A DNA stretch of 64,000 bases, taken from the NCBI RefSeq assembly GCF_014137975.1, contig NZ_JACGWZ010000001.1, positions 1,302,001 through 1,366,000 of the forward strand, in the 5' to 3' direction. Below, one piece after another: positions 26,546 through 35,184 of this stretch; positions within the stretch are counted from its first letter, which is position 1; the number at the start of each line of letters is the position of its first letter. The position numbers and the translations under genes were made by a program. The DNA is from Halosaccharopolyspora lacisalsi. Lineage in GTDB: Bacteria; Actinomycetota; Actinomycetes; Mycobacteriales; Pseudonocardiaceae. Below the pieces are notes generated by a model. It worked only from the letters and a program-made list of their open reading frames with translations, was not told the DNA's origin and ran no database searches.

Positions 26546-27334
26546 ATGCAAGCAACGGAGCTCCACGAGATCGCGACAACACTGCGGGAAGCGCGGGTGA
26601 ACCGCACGCCGGTCACCGCCCCCACGAAAACGTGGCAGGGACTCGACCCGGACAGCGCCTTCGAAGTCCAGCGGCTCAACGTCGAGACCGCTCTGGCCGA
26701 CGGGGACCGCGTCGTCGGCTACAAGCTGGGCAACATCGCCAAGGCCATGCAGGCCGCGTTCGGCCTCGACCAGCCCGATTACGGGTACCTGCTGGCCACG
26801 ATGTTCGCGTACGAGGGCACCACGATCGACCGTGAGCAGTTCATCGAGCCCTTCGTCGAACTCGAACCGGCGTTCATCCTGAAACGCCACCTGCGTGGGC
26901 CGAACATCACCGTCGCGGACGTCATCAACGCGGTCGAGTACGCGGTCCCCGCACTCGAGATCATCGATTCCCGGGTCCAGAACTGGGCGATCGAACATGC
27001 GGACACCCTTTCGGACAACGGTTCGACCGGCGCGGTCGTCTTCGGCGGAACACCTCGGCACGTCACCGAGCTCACGTTGAGCGATACCCGCGGCACCATT
27101 CGGTTCAACGGCCGCCACATGATGGAGGGCAACACCAAGAACATCCTGGGCAATCCCTTCGCCGCCACCGCGTGGCTGTGCAACAGGCTGGCCGCCTACG
27201 GCGCAGAATTCGAGCCGGGTCAGGTCATCCTCCCCGGTAGCTGCCTGGAAGCGGTGCCGATGAACGCGTCCGGACACTGGTCGGGCACCTTCACCGGCTG
27301 GGGAACGGTGGAGTTCGAGGTGTCCGGCGCCTGA
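26546..27334 (+). CDS. 2-keto-4-pentenoate hydratase/fumarylacetoacetase-family protein
   Basis: A 262-residue protein of the MhpD/HpaH type (2-hydroxypenta-2,4-dienoate hydratase or 4-oxalocrotonate decarboxylase). Visible are YKLGNIAKAMQAAFGLDQPDYGYL near 55-78, the acidic metal-binding segment FVELEPAFILKRHL, ALEIIDSRVQNW, and the C-terminal WLCNRLAAYGAEFEPGQVILPGS. ATG 26546 is 34 bp after the monooxygenase stop. It would hydrate or decarboxylate an unsaturated oxo-acid produced after ring opening, which argues that the pathway substrate is cyclic. Confidence 0.86.
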   Translation: MQATELHEIATTLREARVNRTPVTAPTKTWQGLDPDSAFEVQRLNVETALADGDRVVGYKLGNIAKAMQAAFGLDQPDYGYLLATMFAYEGTTIDREQFIEPFVELEPAFILKRHLRGPNITVADVINAVEYAVPALEIIDSRVQNWAIEHADTLSDNGSTGAVVFGGTPRHVTELTLSDTRGTIRFNGRHMMEGNTKNILGNPFAATAWLCNRLAAYGAEFEPGQVILPGSCLEAVPMNASGHWSGTFTGWGTVEFEVSGA

Positions 27335-27349
27335 GCGTTCGGACGAAAG

Positions 27350-27398
27350 CCACCAGTGGGCTCCGCCGCGCGCATGTGTCGGCGGAACCCACTGGTGG
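27350..27398. terminator. Hairpin terminator 1
   Basis: CCACCAGTGGG (27350-27360) pairs with CCCACTGGTGG (27388-27398), and an inner CCGCCG/CGGCGG pair extends the fold. It follows the hydratase stop by 15 bp. Confidence 0.7.
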
Positions 27399-27434
27399 TA
27401 GTCGTACTCCCGGGGCCGAAGGCCACGGACGGAC

Positions 27435-27486
27435 GTGAGAAGCCGTTGGGCAGACAATCAGCCGCCTCTGCCCAACGGCTTCTCAC
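27435..27486. terminator. Hairpin terminator 2 (19-bp perfect inverted repeat)
   Basis: GTGAGAAGCCGTTGGGCAG (27435-27453) and its exact reverse complement (27468-27486) flank a 14-nt loop. It lies just beyond the stop of the converging SDR remnant, so it can terminate transcripts from both sides. Confidence 0.75.
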
Positions 27487-27500
27487 GTTGGGAAGGTCCG

Positions 27501-28097
27501 TCAGGACGGCGACGGCAGTCTCGCTGTCCTGCCGCCGTCGAGCACCACGGTCTCTCCGGTCAGAAAGCTCGCTTTGTCACTCGCCAGGTATACGGCGAGA
27601 TCGACAGCCATCGCGCGAATCATCCCGTGAATGCCTGCCTTGGACGCGCAATAGGCCGCGTGCATGACCGGGGTTCGCTGCGGGCCCTTCGATCGAGCCG
27701 ATGTTGATGACGCTTCCCCGCAGCGCCTGCGCATGTGCGGCAGAGCAGCCTGCGTCAGGAACAACTGTGCTCGCGCGTTGACCGCGAGCGTGAGATCCCA
27801 CTCCTACGGCAGGAGGTCGGAGACACTGCGCTCGAACATGACTCCGGCGTTGTTGACCAGGATGCCGATGCCGCCGAGGTGCTCGACCACGCGCTCGACC
27901 ACCGAGGTAGTCGACGACGAGTCGTTCAGGTCGGCGCGGGCGTGCGTGACATCCGGGTGAGTCGCCGGCGCAGTGTCCAGTGACCGACGTTGAACGACCG
28001 CCACCTGCGCTCCTTCATCCAGGGAGCGATCGACGACGCCGCGGCCTATTTCGCGCCTGCCGCCGGTCACCAGGGCGATTTTGTCTTCCGGCTGCAA
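27501..28097 (-). pseudogene. Short-chain dehydrogenase/reductase, decayed
   Basis: The N-terminal part reads KIALVTGGRREIGRGVVDRSL (Rossmann motif; normally TGG-x-x-GIG), then LGGIGILVNNAGVMFERSV with the NNAG box. A frame break occurs near 27800. The next piece has the catalytic MHAAYCASKAGIHGM (Y-x-x-x-K). It then jumps directly from AVDLA to VYLASDKASFLTGETVVLDGG, missing about 40 residues. The frameshift and deletion make it inactive. A likely TTG start at 28097 has GGAGAAG in front. It was probably the dehydrogenase of the same catabolic locus. Confidence 0.72.
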
Positions 28098-28299
28098 CGC
28101 GCTTCTCCTTTCGTTCCTTGCTCGGCTCCGCTGCGGCGGTGTAGCGAGCCCGCCTCGGGCCGTCGACGCGGTGAGCACCGCACACGAAGAGGGCACCACG
28201 CGCGGCGCGACGACACGGACAGCGCGCTACCGACTGAGCAACAACACGACGGCGCCCGATGTCGCTCAAGCAACTCGGGCGCCGTCATGCGGACAATCG

Positions 28300-29643
28300 T
28301 TACCGTTTGTCGCTGGAAGAGATCTCGTTCAGCGTGCGGCCGACCGTCTCCGGGGCCAGCACCTGGGACGCGGCAGCTCCGACAACGCAGATCCCGGCAG
28401 CGACGAGCATCGTGGTCCCGCCGCCGAGCTCCTCCATGGACCAGGGGAACAGGAACGTTCCGATCCCCGCTCCGACGCGGCTGACCGCCGTCGCGAATCC
28501 GGTTCCCAGCCCGCGGACCTCGGTCGGCAGCACTTCGCCGGGATAAACGCCCGTGAGCGCGGTGCACATGGCATTGGCGAACGCGAAGACCAGGAAGCAG
28601 CTCAGGACGACCAGCGGCGGCGCCGACGCCCAGAATCCGATGATCACCAGCACAACAGCAGAAACCCACTGCTGGGGAATGGTGAGCTTGCGGCGCCCGA
28701 TGCGGTCGATGAGCAGGCACGACACGACGACACCTGCGAGGGCCACCCCGTTGACCCCGATGGCACCGAGCAGACCTTCCTCTCCGAGGCCGTACTGCGA
28801 CAGCACGCTCGCGGAGAACGTCGCGATGGCGAAGTAGGGCGTCACGGTGCAGAACCAGAACACCGAGATGAACGTGGTGGCGCGCCAGACCTCCGGCGAG
28901 AAGAGCATGGCGAACGTGCCGGAGCGCTGCTCCTCGCTGAAGATGTCGGCGTGATCGGCACCGTCCTCGACGTAGGTGTCCGCGATCCGCTTGGCCTCCT
29001 CGGTGCGGCCCTTGTTCATCAACCAGCGCGGTGACTCCGGCACACCCAACCGGCCGAGGAACAGGACCACGGCGGGCAGGGTGCTGGTCCCGAGAACGAT
29101 CCGCCAGTCGGCGTCGTACAGCGCCAGCACGTAGCCGACGATGAAGGCGCTCACGAACCCGATGTACCAGGCCACCTCGGCGAAGGACATGCACCTGCCG
29201 CGCAGGCGAGCGGGTGCGAACTCCGTCATGAGGGGCCAGCCGATGGAGTACTCGGCGCCGATCGCGATGCCCATCAACAGCCGCACGAGGAACAGTTGCC
29301 AACTCGAGTCGACCGCGAACTGCAGGATCGATCCGACCACGAAGACGGCGAGGTCGAGCGCGAACATCGGCTTGCGGCCGAACTCGTCCGCGAGCCAGCC
29401 ACCGAGCGGGCCACCCGCGAAGATGCCGATCAACGCCGCGGCGCCGATCAGCCCCGTTCCGTACACCGACATGTTCAGGTCGGTAGTGATCGCGCCGATC
29501 ACGGTCCCGATGATGCCGAGGACGTAGCCGTCGATGAACATGCCGCCGGAGGCGACGACGGTCAGCCTGAGCAGGAAGCGTTTCCGGTTGACCGGACTGC
29601 GCCCTATGCCCTCGACGGCGTCCTCAACTGCGTTGTTTGTCAC
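28300..29643 (-). CDS. MFS transporter, sugar/aromatic-acid porter type
   Basis: A 447-residue 12-helix transporter. MFS signature loops are GGWLADEFGRKPMF between TM2 and TM3 and the matching CLLIDRIGRRKLTI in the second half; RLLMGIAIGAEYSIGWPLMTEF and LPTEVRGLGTGFATAVSR are typical of the SP/AAHS group. Start GTG 29643 follows GAGAGGGAAC. It is divergent from the IclR gene, with the third copy of the regulon palindrome 145 bp upstream. It is the likely importer of the unknown catabolic substrate. Confidence 0.88.
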   Translation of the reverse strand: MTNNAVEDAVEGIGRSPVNRKRFLLRLTVVASGGMFIDGYVLGIIGTVIGAITTDLNMSVYGTGLIGAAALIGIFAGGPLGGWLADEFGRKPMFALDLAVFVVGSILQFAVDSSWQLFLVRLLMGIAIGAEYSIGWPLMTEFAPARLRGRCMSFAEVAWYIGFVSAFIVGYVLALYDADWRIVLGTSTLPAVVLFLGRLGVPESPRWLMNKGRTEEAKRIADTYVEDGADHADIFSEEQRSGTFAMLFSPEVWRATTFISVFWFCTVTPYFAIATFSASVLSQYGLGEEGLLGAIGVNGVALAGVVVSCLLIDRIGRRKLTIPQQWVSAVVLVIIGFWASAPPLVVLSCFLVFAFANAMCTALTGVYPGEVLPTEVRGLGTGFATAVSRVGAGIGTFLFPWSMEELGGGTTMLVAAGICVVGAAASQVLAPETVGRTLNEISSSDKR

Positions 29644-29787
29644 CAGCTTGTTCCCTCTCTGGCGAAGTGCCCGCGGTACAGGTGCACACCCGGCCGGGGT
29701 CCTGTGCCTCGACCGCGGACGACGTGGTCTGAGACGTGCTGCCGCACGGTGACGACCAAGCTCGTGCTGGAGCCCGGACTAAGTAGC

Positions 29788-29802
29788 GTTCATAATGTGA
29801 AC
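29788..29802. promoter_or_regulatory. Palindromic operator, copy 3 (MFS promoter)
   Basis: GTTCATAATGTGAAC, differing from copy 1 at one base, in the divergent MFS-iclR gap. It places the transporter under the same control as ribBA and the oxidase operon. Confidence 0.68.
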
Positions 29803-30253
29803 GCAATGACCAGGAACTGTGTCAGAGGTCATGTAGCCGAGTCAAGGCTTCGTCCCAAACAGCGACTATTGACAGGAGAGGGCGCTCGTTTCACACTCGT
29901 ATTGCTCGAACAGAGTGTTCAATATACAAACACATATGGCATCAAGCCCTGCGTCACCCAGTACGAACGCCGACGGACATGCAGCCACCGAAAGAAACGC
30001 GGGTTCCTTTGCCGGCCGCGCAGCGCTCGCTCGAGCACCCGAGCGGTGCCTGAGCCGGTCACACCGATGCTCGGGCCTTGAGCTCCCGTGTCAAGCCGAG
30101 GACCTCGAACCGTTCCGCCGACCCTGTCGCCTCACGTTCCTCCGGGCGCCCCCGCCACCGCGTCCAGTAAGTGAACGCAGCTGTTAGGCTGAACGCACGG
30201 TACTGGCCCCACGGGCCTACGTGCGCTCCGAGGCGGCTGGAGGCGGAAACGGA
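29803..30253. other. Divergent intergenic region upstream of the IclR gene
   Basis: No gene is supported. It contains an imperfect palindrome GTGTTCAATATACAAACAC near 29919 and two GTGAACGCA/CTGAACGCA half-sites near 30173-30197 that resemble arms of the regulon operator, possibly for autoregulation. Confidence 0.4.
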
Positions 30254-31048
30254 ATGGGCGACGGGCCCGAGCATGCGGAGGTGGCCAACAAGTCGGTGAC
30301 CAAGGCTGTCCGCTTGCTTCGCGAACTGGCCGCTCAGCCGCGCACCGGCGCCACGGTTACCACGCTCGCGAAAGCGGCCCGCCTGAGCAGGCCGACCGCA
30401 TTCCGATTGCTCTACAGCCTAGAGCAGGACGGCCTCGTTGACCGCGTCGACACCAACTACGTCCTCGGTTGGGAACTCGCCAGGCTCGGTCGTCGCGCAG
30501 ACCCGTACGCGGGCCTGGTGACTCGTGCGCAGCCGCTGCTGCAGGAACTGGCGGACACGTTCAACGAGTCGGTGACGCTTTCCGTTCCAAACGGACAAGA
30601 CGGACTCGACCTGGTCGCTGAGGCCGCGGGCTCCCACGTGGTCGGTGTCCTGTCCAGGAACATGGTCGGCCAGCACTATCCCATGTACGCCAGCTCCACC
30701 GGCAAAGTGCTGCTGGCCGAACAGCCGGTCGACAAGCTGCGCACGATGCTTCCCGACGAGCTCGAGGCGTTCACCCCGTACACCATCACCGACCGGACGA
30801 CACTCCTCAAAGAACTCGAGCAGGTCCGAGAGCAGGACTTCGCCATCATCGACAACGAGCTCGAGCACGAGCTCCTCTCGCTGTCCCGCCCGATCCGGGA
30901 CAGTGCAGGGACCCTGGTGGCCATCCTGACCCTCAACGGCCCGCGGAGCCGGTTCGGCCGCGCTCAGATCCCCGAGGCCCTGCAGCAGATGCAAAGCACT
31001 GTCGATCAGCTGGCAGAGTTGTTCTGGCGCGACTCGATCACCGGGTGA
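30254..31048 (+). CDS. IclR-family transcriptional regulator
   Basis: A 264-residue regulator with an N-terminal winged helix (KSVTKAVRLLRELA, then VTTLAKAARLSRPTAFRLLYSLEQDGLVDR) and a C-terminal IclR effector domain (YPMYASSTGKVLLAEQP, DFAIIDNELEHELLSLSRPIRD). ATG 30254 is preferred because GGAGGC lies just upstream; an in-frame GTG at 30221 is weaker. It is the only regulator in the 19.8-31 kb cluster and the best candidate to bind the three 15-bp palindromes. Effector unknown, probably a pathway intermediate. Confidence 0.9.
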   Translation: MGDGPEHAEVANKSVTKAVRLLRELAAQPRTGATVTTLAKAARLSRPTAFRLLYSLEQDGLVDRVDTNYVLGWELARLGRRADPYAGLVTRAQPLLQELADTFNESVTLSVPNGQDGLDLVAEAAGSHVVGVLSRNMVGQHYPMYASSTGKVLLAEQPVDKLRTMLPDELEAFTPYTITDRTTLLKELEQVREQDFAIIDNELEHELLSLSRPIRDSAGTLVAILTLNGPRSRFGRAQIPEALQQMQSTVDQLAELFWRDSITG

Positions 31049-31050
31049 TC

Positions 31051-31965
31051 CCGCACCGGTATCCGCGACTTCGTCGTCCCACTGGCCTGGATGGCGGGAA
31101 CAGCGGTGACCTTGGCCCGGGCCAAGAGGGGTTGCCCGGTGACAGGTGGACCTTCTTGGTCTGGCACGCTGAGTATGAGTCCGGTTGAAGGACCGACCAC
31201 AAGTACCGGGCGTGAGCCCACATCGAGCACGGCGGCCAGGTACAGCCATCCCTCGTCGGTGGGGATGTAGGTGATGTCGCCGGCCCAGCGTTGATCCGGC
31301 AGGCCGGGCGTGAAATCTCGACCAAGAAGATCCGGGGCTGGCTCTGGTTGATCTGCCACCGTGGTGCGTACCCGCTTGCGCGGGTTCACACCGACGAGGT
31401 CGTACTCCCGCATGAGGCGTTCGACCCGTTTGTGGTTGACCACCCGGCCTTCGCGGCGCAGCTGGGCATGCACCCGGGGTGAGCCGTAGGTGCCACCAGA
31501 GTCGGCGTGCACCGTACGGATCTTGTCGACCAGGTCTTGTTCGTCCTGCAGACTTCGCCGCCAGTCGTAGTAGGCCGACGTCGAGACCCCGGCGGCTCGA
31601 CAGGTAGCCGCTACCGGGAAGCCGTCGGCCTTCTGGGAGCCGACGAAGCGCCTACCGGGTCACTCGGTCGACTCCCTCGCCCAGAAGGCTCATGAGCTCG
31701 TTTGAGCAGGTCCCGCTCCATGCGTAGCTTCGCGTTTTCCTGCTCCAGTTCCTGCAATCGAGCCCGTTCCCGGAGTGCTCGACCCTTCCTGCTGGCCGCG
31801 GTCGATGCGGGCCTGCTTCACCCAGTTACCCAGCGTGGAGTCATAGATCCCCAAATCCCGGGCCGCTTCGGCGACCGACTTGCCGCCGGTGAGTACCAGC
31901 TCCACCGCGTCTCGCTCGAACTCCGCCGAGAACTTCCGACGGGTTCGTCGTCGTTCTTCGGTCAC
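31051..31965 (-). pseudogene. IS3-family element, OrfA and OrfB both broken
   Basis: OrfA starts at GTG 31965 (RKFSAEFERDAVELVLTGGK, LGNWVKQARIDRG), then loses frame; the expected leucine-zipper segment ARLQELEQENAKLRMERDLL is in another frame. OrfB continues with GGTYGSPRVHAQLRREGRVV, NHKRVERLMREYDLVGV and WAGDITYIPTDEGWLYLAAVLD (first catalytic Asp). It then breaks off after LDVGSR, lacking the second Asp and the Glu. It abuts the 3' end of the iclR gene. Confidence 0.78.
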
Positions 31966-32076
31966 GCGGACACTCTCCGACCAACACGAGTGTCCGGTCC
32001 AACGGGGGAAGGTCAGTGACCGGCCGGGGCATGTGCGGGTTCCGGCAGCGGCGCGGCACTGGTGCCGGCTGGGGCT

Positions 32077-32199
32077 GGTGACCGCGTCTTCGTGGCGGTC
32101 CGGCCGGCTGAAAACGTGCTGATCCTGCACATGCTGGCGGCGGTGGAGGACGTGTTGGCCGAGTACCACGCGGCGCTGCTGGGTGGTGATCACACATGA
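32077..32199 (+). pseudogene. Tail of a small ORF preceding an integrase
   Basis: An open stretch reading VFVAVRPAENVLILHMLAAV and then EDVLAEYHAALLGGDHT ends in a TGA overlapping the ATG of the integrase remnant (ATGA). No start is visible because the IS3 relic adjoins. I do not know the family; the tight overlap shows that it and the integrase were one transcription unit. Confidence 0.4.
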
Positions 32200-32495
32200 G
32201 CACCGATACCCAACACGTCGGGCAGGTGGGTTCCGCTGAGGTTGAGGCGGCGCGGTTGTCGCTGGCCCGGATGGAGGTCTCGCCGGAGCAGTTGGTCGCC
32301 GATCTGAGGCAGCGGTCACCGGCGCCTGACGTTCGCTGACCACATTCCCCAGGTCTCCGGGGCGGTCTCGGGCGGGACGCGTCGGGTGTATTGCTCGTAT
32401 CGGAACAAGATCCTGGTCGCGTGGGGGCAGCGCTGGTTGGATGAGCCGAGTGCCTCGGAGATCAAGCGGCTGAGTTCGAGTCCCCTCAGTTCCAC
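32196..32495 (+). pseudogene. N-terminal remnant of a tyrosine recombinase/integrase
   Basis: From ATG 32196 the frame reads VEAARLSLARMEVSPEQLVAD. An extra base near 32327 shifts it, and it continues TFADHIPQVSGAVSGGTRRV, then SYRNKILVAWGQRWLDEPSASEI. This is the SAM-like core-binding domain of actinobacterial integrases. The catalytic domain is missing: the frame runs directly into a tRNA-3'-end-like sequence at 32474. This looks like one end of a decayed integrated element. Confidence 0.62.
32474..32494 (+). other. tRNA-3'-end-like sequence, possible attachment site (left)
   Basis: GTTCGAGTCCCCTCAGTTCCA has the T-loop consensus (GTTCGAGTCC) and an acceptor-like end. It differs at only two of 21 positions from 59195-59215. 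No 5' tRNA half is present. It lies at the end of the integrase remnant and before a terminator, as expected for an att scar. Confidence 0.45.
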
Positions 32496-32502
32496 ACCGG
32501 GA

Positions 32503-32546
32503 AGAGCCCGCTGATCCGGCATGAGAACGCCTGGTCAGTGGGCTTT
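32503..32546 (+). terminator. Rho-independent terminator after the tRNA-like end
   Basis: AGAGCCCGCTGA (32503-32514) pairs, with G-U wobbles, with TCAGTGGGCTTT (32535-32546), followed by a T-run. This is typical of the 3' flank of actinobacterial tRNA genes. Confidence 0.6.
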
Positions 32547-32555
32547 TAGTGTCCA

Positions 32556-32615
32556 GGAGCGAATCTCGGTAGTAGCGCCATAGTATGATTAACTAAGGCT
32601 ACCTGGAGCGAATCT
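32556..32615. repeat. Pair of direct repeats GGAGCGAATCT
   Basis: The 11-mer occurs at 32556-32566 and 32605-32615, each preceded by CCAG or CCTG (49-bp period). It may be a regulator site for the downstream diguanylate cyclase or a duplication scar. Confidence 0.4.
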
Positions 32616-32788
32616 GGAGTGTCGGGTTCGTGGGCATTGACGTAAGCCGCGATGGGGATCGATCCGGTGCCGTCCATCCCGCGACGAACTCCGTTCTCGG
32701 CGACAGGACGTACGGGGTCCGGGCATTGTCGTGAGAGCACGGGGCCGGCAGGCCCGTCCCGCCGATTGACGAGAATCAGGTCGCGTGT

Positions 32789-34264
32789 ATGACCGGAAAG
32801 CAGCCTTGGTTCTTCGTGGCGGTCAGTGTGGCCGTCGTGGACCTCGCTGTCATCGTCTTGGTGCTGTCGGGTTCGATGGGGCCCGAGGTCAGCCCACTCA
32901 CGGCTGATCTGACCGGTGTGGTGGGGACTCTCGCCGCCGCCGCGGCTTTCGCCTGGACGGGGTGGTACCAGGCAGGTGACGAGCGGCGATGGCGATGGCT
33001 GATGGTCCTGGCGCTCGCCTGGTGGGTCGCCGGGCACGCGATGTGGACCTGGTACCGCAGCATCGATCCGAAGACGTTCCCGAACGTGGCGAACGCGCTC
33101 TACCTGGGGCTGCCTGTATTCGCCTTCTTCGCCCTGCGCACCATGGTGAGGAAAGATCGTGGGGAGGCCACAGAGCAAGGGGCGGCCCCGCGGCGTGGGG
33201 TCGTCATGCTTGACGGATTCATCGTCGCGGGCAGCTCGCTGGCGCTGAGTTGGGAGATCACAGTCGATGCCGTCAGGCGTGCCGACGATGTTCGCGTGGG
33301 CAGGCTGCTCATGGTGACCACGTACACCGTGGCCGACCTCGTCCTGATCGTCATCGCGATCTTGTTCGCGATCACCCTGCACAGCATGTTGCGCTTCCCG
33401 TTGGCCTGGCTGGTGGCGGGGCTGATCGCCATCGGGTTCTCCGACGTGGTCTACATTTACACGATCAGCACCGCGACGTCGGCCCCGCACGTGGCCGATG
33501 TCGGTTACATGAGCGGGCCGATAATGCTGTTGCTGGCCGCACTCGCTCCCAACCGCCGCTTCTCGCAACGAGGTCCGCGGATATCGCTGTTGTTCCTCCC
33601 CTACGTCCCGCTGGCCGCCGTGTGCGCATTCACCGTGTTCACCACCGTGTCGACCGGTGTCCCCGAGGTCAGTGACGTGTACGGTCTCGTCGGTGTCGTG
33701 GCGCTGGTCGTCGTGCGACAGGTCGTGACGCTGCGTCAGTTGAACGCCGCCCAGCAGCAACTGACCTACCAGGCCACCCACGACCCCCTCACCGGGGTCT
33801 CCAACCGCGCCCACCTGCTGTTCCACCTTGACCGGGCACTGGCGCAGGTCCAGCAGCAGCCCCGCTCTCTGGGCCTCCTCTACGCCGATCTGGACAATTT
33901 CAAGGAGATCAACGATACTCTGGGGCACGAAGCGGGTGACACCGTGTTGCGCGTGGTCGCGGCCCGTCTGGGCGCCCGCATCCGGGGCGCGGACACGCTG
34001 GCGCGCATGGGAGGCGACGAATTCGTCATCCTCCTCAACCCGGTCGATGCGGACCCGTACGGTTTCGGTCAACGCATCCGGTCCGCGTTCCACGAACCCG
34101 TCCAGGTCGGCGACATCCCGTGCGCGGTCAGCGCCAGCATCGGTTACGTGGGGCTGAACACCAGCGACACCCCGGACCAGGCCCTCGTCCGAGCCGATGA
34201 AGCCATGTACCGGGCGAAGCACGCCGGCCGGAACGGGATCACTATCAACGTGCAACTCCCGTGA
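32789..34264 (+). CDS. Membrane-bound diguanylate cyclase (GGDEF)
   Basis: A 491-residue protein. About ten hydrophobic segments fill residues 5-310 (for example WFFVAVSVAVVDLAVIVLVLSG and LLMVTTYTVADLVLIVIAILFAITL), forming a membrane sensor of no named type that I recognise. The C-terminal GGDEF domain (about 325-491) has the intact catalytic motif GGDEF at 408-412, the DLDNFKEINDTLGHEAGD substrate segment, and an RxxD inhibitory I-site (RGAD, 399-402) exactly five residues before it. It should make c-di-GMP with product inhibition. There is no EAL domain. ATG 32789; monocistronic. Confidence 0.92.
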   Translation: MTGKQPWFFVAVSVAVVDLAVIVLVLSGSMGPEVSPLTADLTGVVGTLAAAAAFAWTGWYQAGDERRWRWLMVLALAWWVAGHAMWTWYRSIDPKTFPNVANALYLGLPVFAFFALRTMVRKDRGEATEQGAAPRRGVVMLDGFIVAGSSLALSWEITVDAVRRADDVRVGRLLMVTTYTVADLVLIVIAILFAITLHSMLRFPLAWLVAGLIAIGFSDVVYIYTISTATSAPHVADVGYMSGPIMLLLAALAPNRRFSQRGPRISLLFLPYVPLAAVCAFTVFTTVSTGVPEVSDVYGLVGVVALVVVRQVVTLRQLNAAQQQLTYQATHDPLTGVSNRAHLLFHLDRALAQVQQQPRSLGLLYADLDNFKEINDTLGHEAGDTVLRVVAARLGARIRGADTLARMGGDEFVILLNPVDADPYGFGQRIRSAFHEPVQVGDIPCAVSASIGYVGLNTSDTPDQALVRADEAMYRAKHAGRNGITINVQLP

Positions 34265-34675
34265 CGCCGTGCCTTCGCCTACGGCTGGACGAAGCAACTG
34301 CCACGGTTGTGGCGTCGGAGGAGCCTGGCTAGAGTGATTCCCGCCAGTGTCGTGATCTTCGTGTCGGTTCGGTGACATGGGTTTCCCCTGGGGGATCATG
34401 AGTTGATCCCGTCGACGATGGTCTCGGCCCTGAGCGTGTTGATGGCGACCCACCGACTACGTCCGAGCAGGGGTGTCAGTGCCGGAGGCGTGGAGTGCGG
34501 TCGGGGAGCTCGTGGACCGCACATCTCGGGGTGGTTCGGACATCGGCCTGTGCGGCGCCGGCAAACACCCCCGAATCCCAGCCCGAGCCGGAGCGAAGCA
34601 CGTCCCAGCCCGCTCCGTACCCGGACCGAAGCCTGCGAGTAGCTGCCCGGCCAGTAACTGAGAGGACCATCGGCG
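34265..34675. other. Gap without a supported gene
   Basis: Short open frames occur on both strands, but none has a recognisable product. The last bases contain GAGAGGACC, the ribosome site of the following gene. Confidence 0.45.
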
Positions 34676-35110
34676 ATGATCAGCGTTGAACACCCCAGCT
34701 ACACGGGCTTGGCCGAGGCCATCGCCCGGCTCAACAACACCATGGGCGGCAAGAAGGAGATCGAACGGCTGCCCAAGTACCTCTTCGACGGTGAGGCCGT
34801 CGTCGAACTCGCCGTCGGCATGGTCAAGGCCAATGCCGGCGTCCTGGTGTTGACCGACCGGCGGATCCTGTTCGTGTTCGAAGGCTTGACCAAGAACCAC
34901 ACCCGGGGCTTCCTGCTGGACCAGGTCAAGGGCATCGGCGAGACGTACAAGGGAGCGCTCAAGCAGCCAGAGATCGAGGTGTTCGCCTGCACCTCGGGGC
35001 GCAAGAGCAAGGAACTCGCGCTGGAGGGCGTCGACGAGAACGACGCGCATCGATTCGTCGTCGCCGCCCGGGGCAGCATCGGCGGTGCCGCCCGTTCGTC
35101 GGGGGAGTAG
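34676..35110 (+). CDS. Small PH-like (bacterial PH domain) protein
   Basis: A 144-residue soluble protein. The central region KYLFDGEAVVELAVGMVKANAGVLVLTDRRILFVFEG, with following strands DQVKGIGETYKG and EIEVFACTSG, matches the bacterial pleckstrin-homology family (YvbH/bPH type), whose LTDRRILFV strand is distinctive. Function of such proteins is generally unknown; some are stress- or membrane-associated. ATG 34676 follows GAGAGGACC. It is isolated from its neighbours. Confidence 0.72.
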   Translation: MISVEHPSYTGLAEAIARLNNTMGGKKEIERLPKYLFDGEAVVELAVGMVKANAGVLVLTDRRILFVFEGLTKNHTRGFLLDQVKGIGETYKGALKQPEIEVFACTSGRKSKELALEGVDENDAHRFVVAARGSIGGAARSSGE

Positions 35111-35184
35111 CAGCGGATACGCGGGTACCGCTACGGCGCTCGGTTCGCTGGACGCGTGGCGCGTGCTACGGCGTCGGCCCCGTG

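Noticed and set aside
24857-27457. An 866-codon minus-strand frame opposite the monooxygenase and hydratase genes
   Set aside because: It spans two convincing plus-strand genes in an operon and has no recognisable domain.
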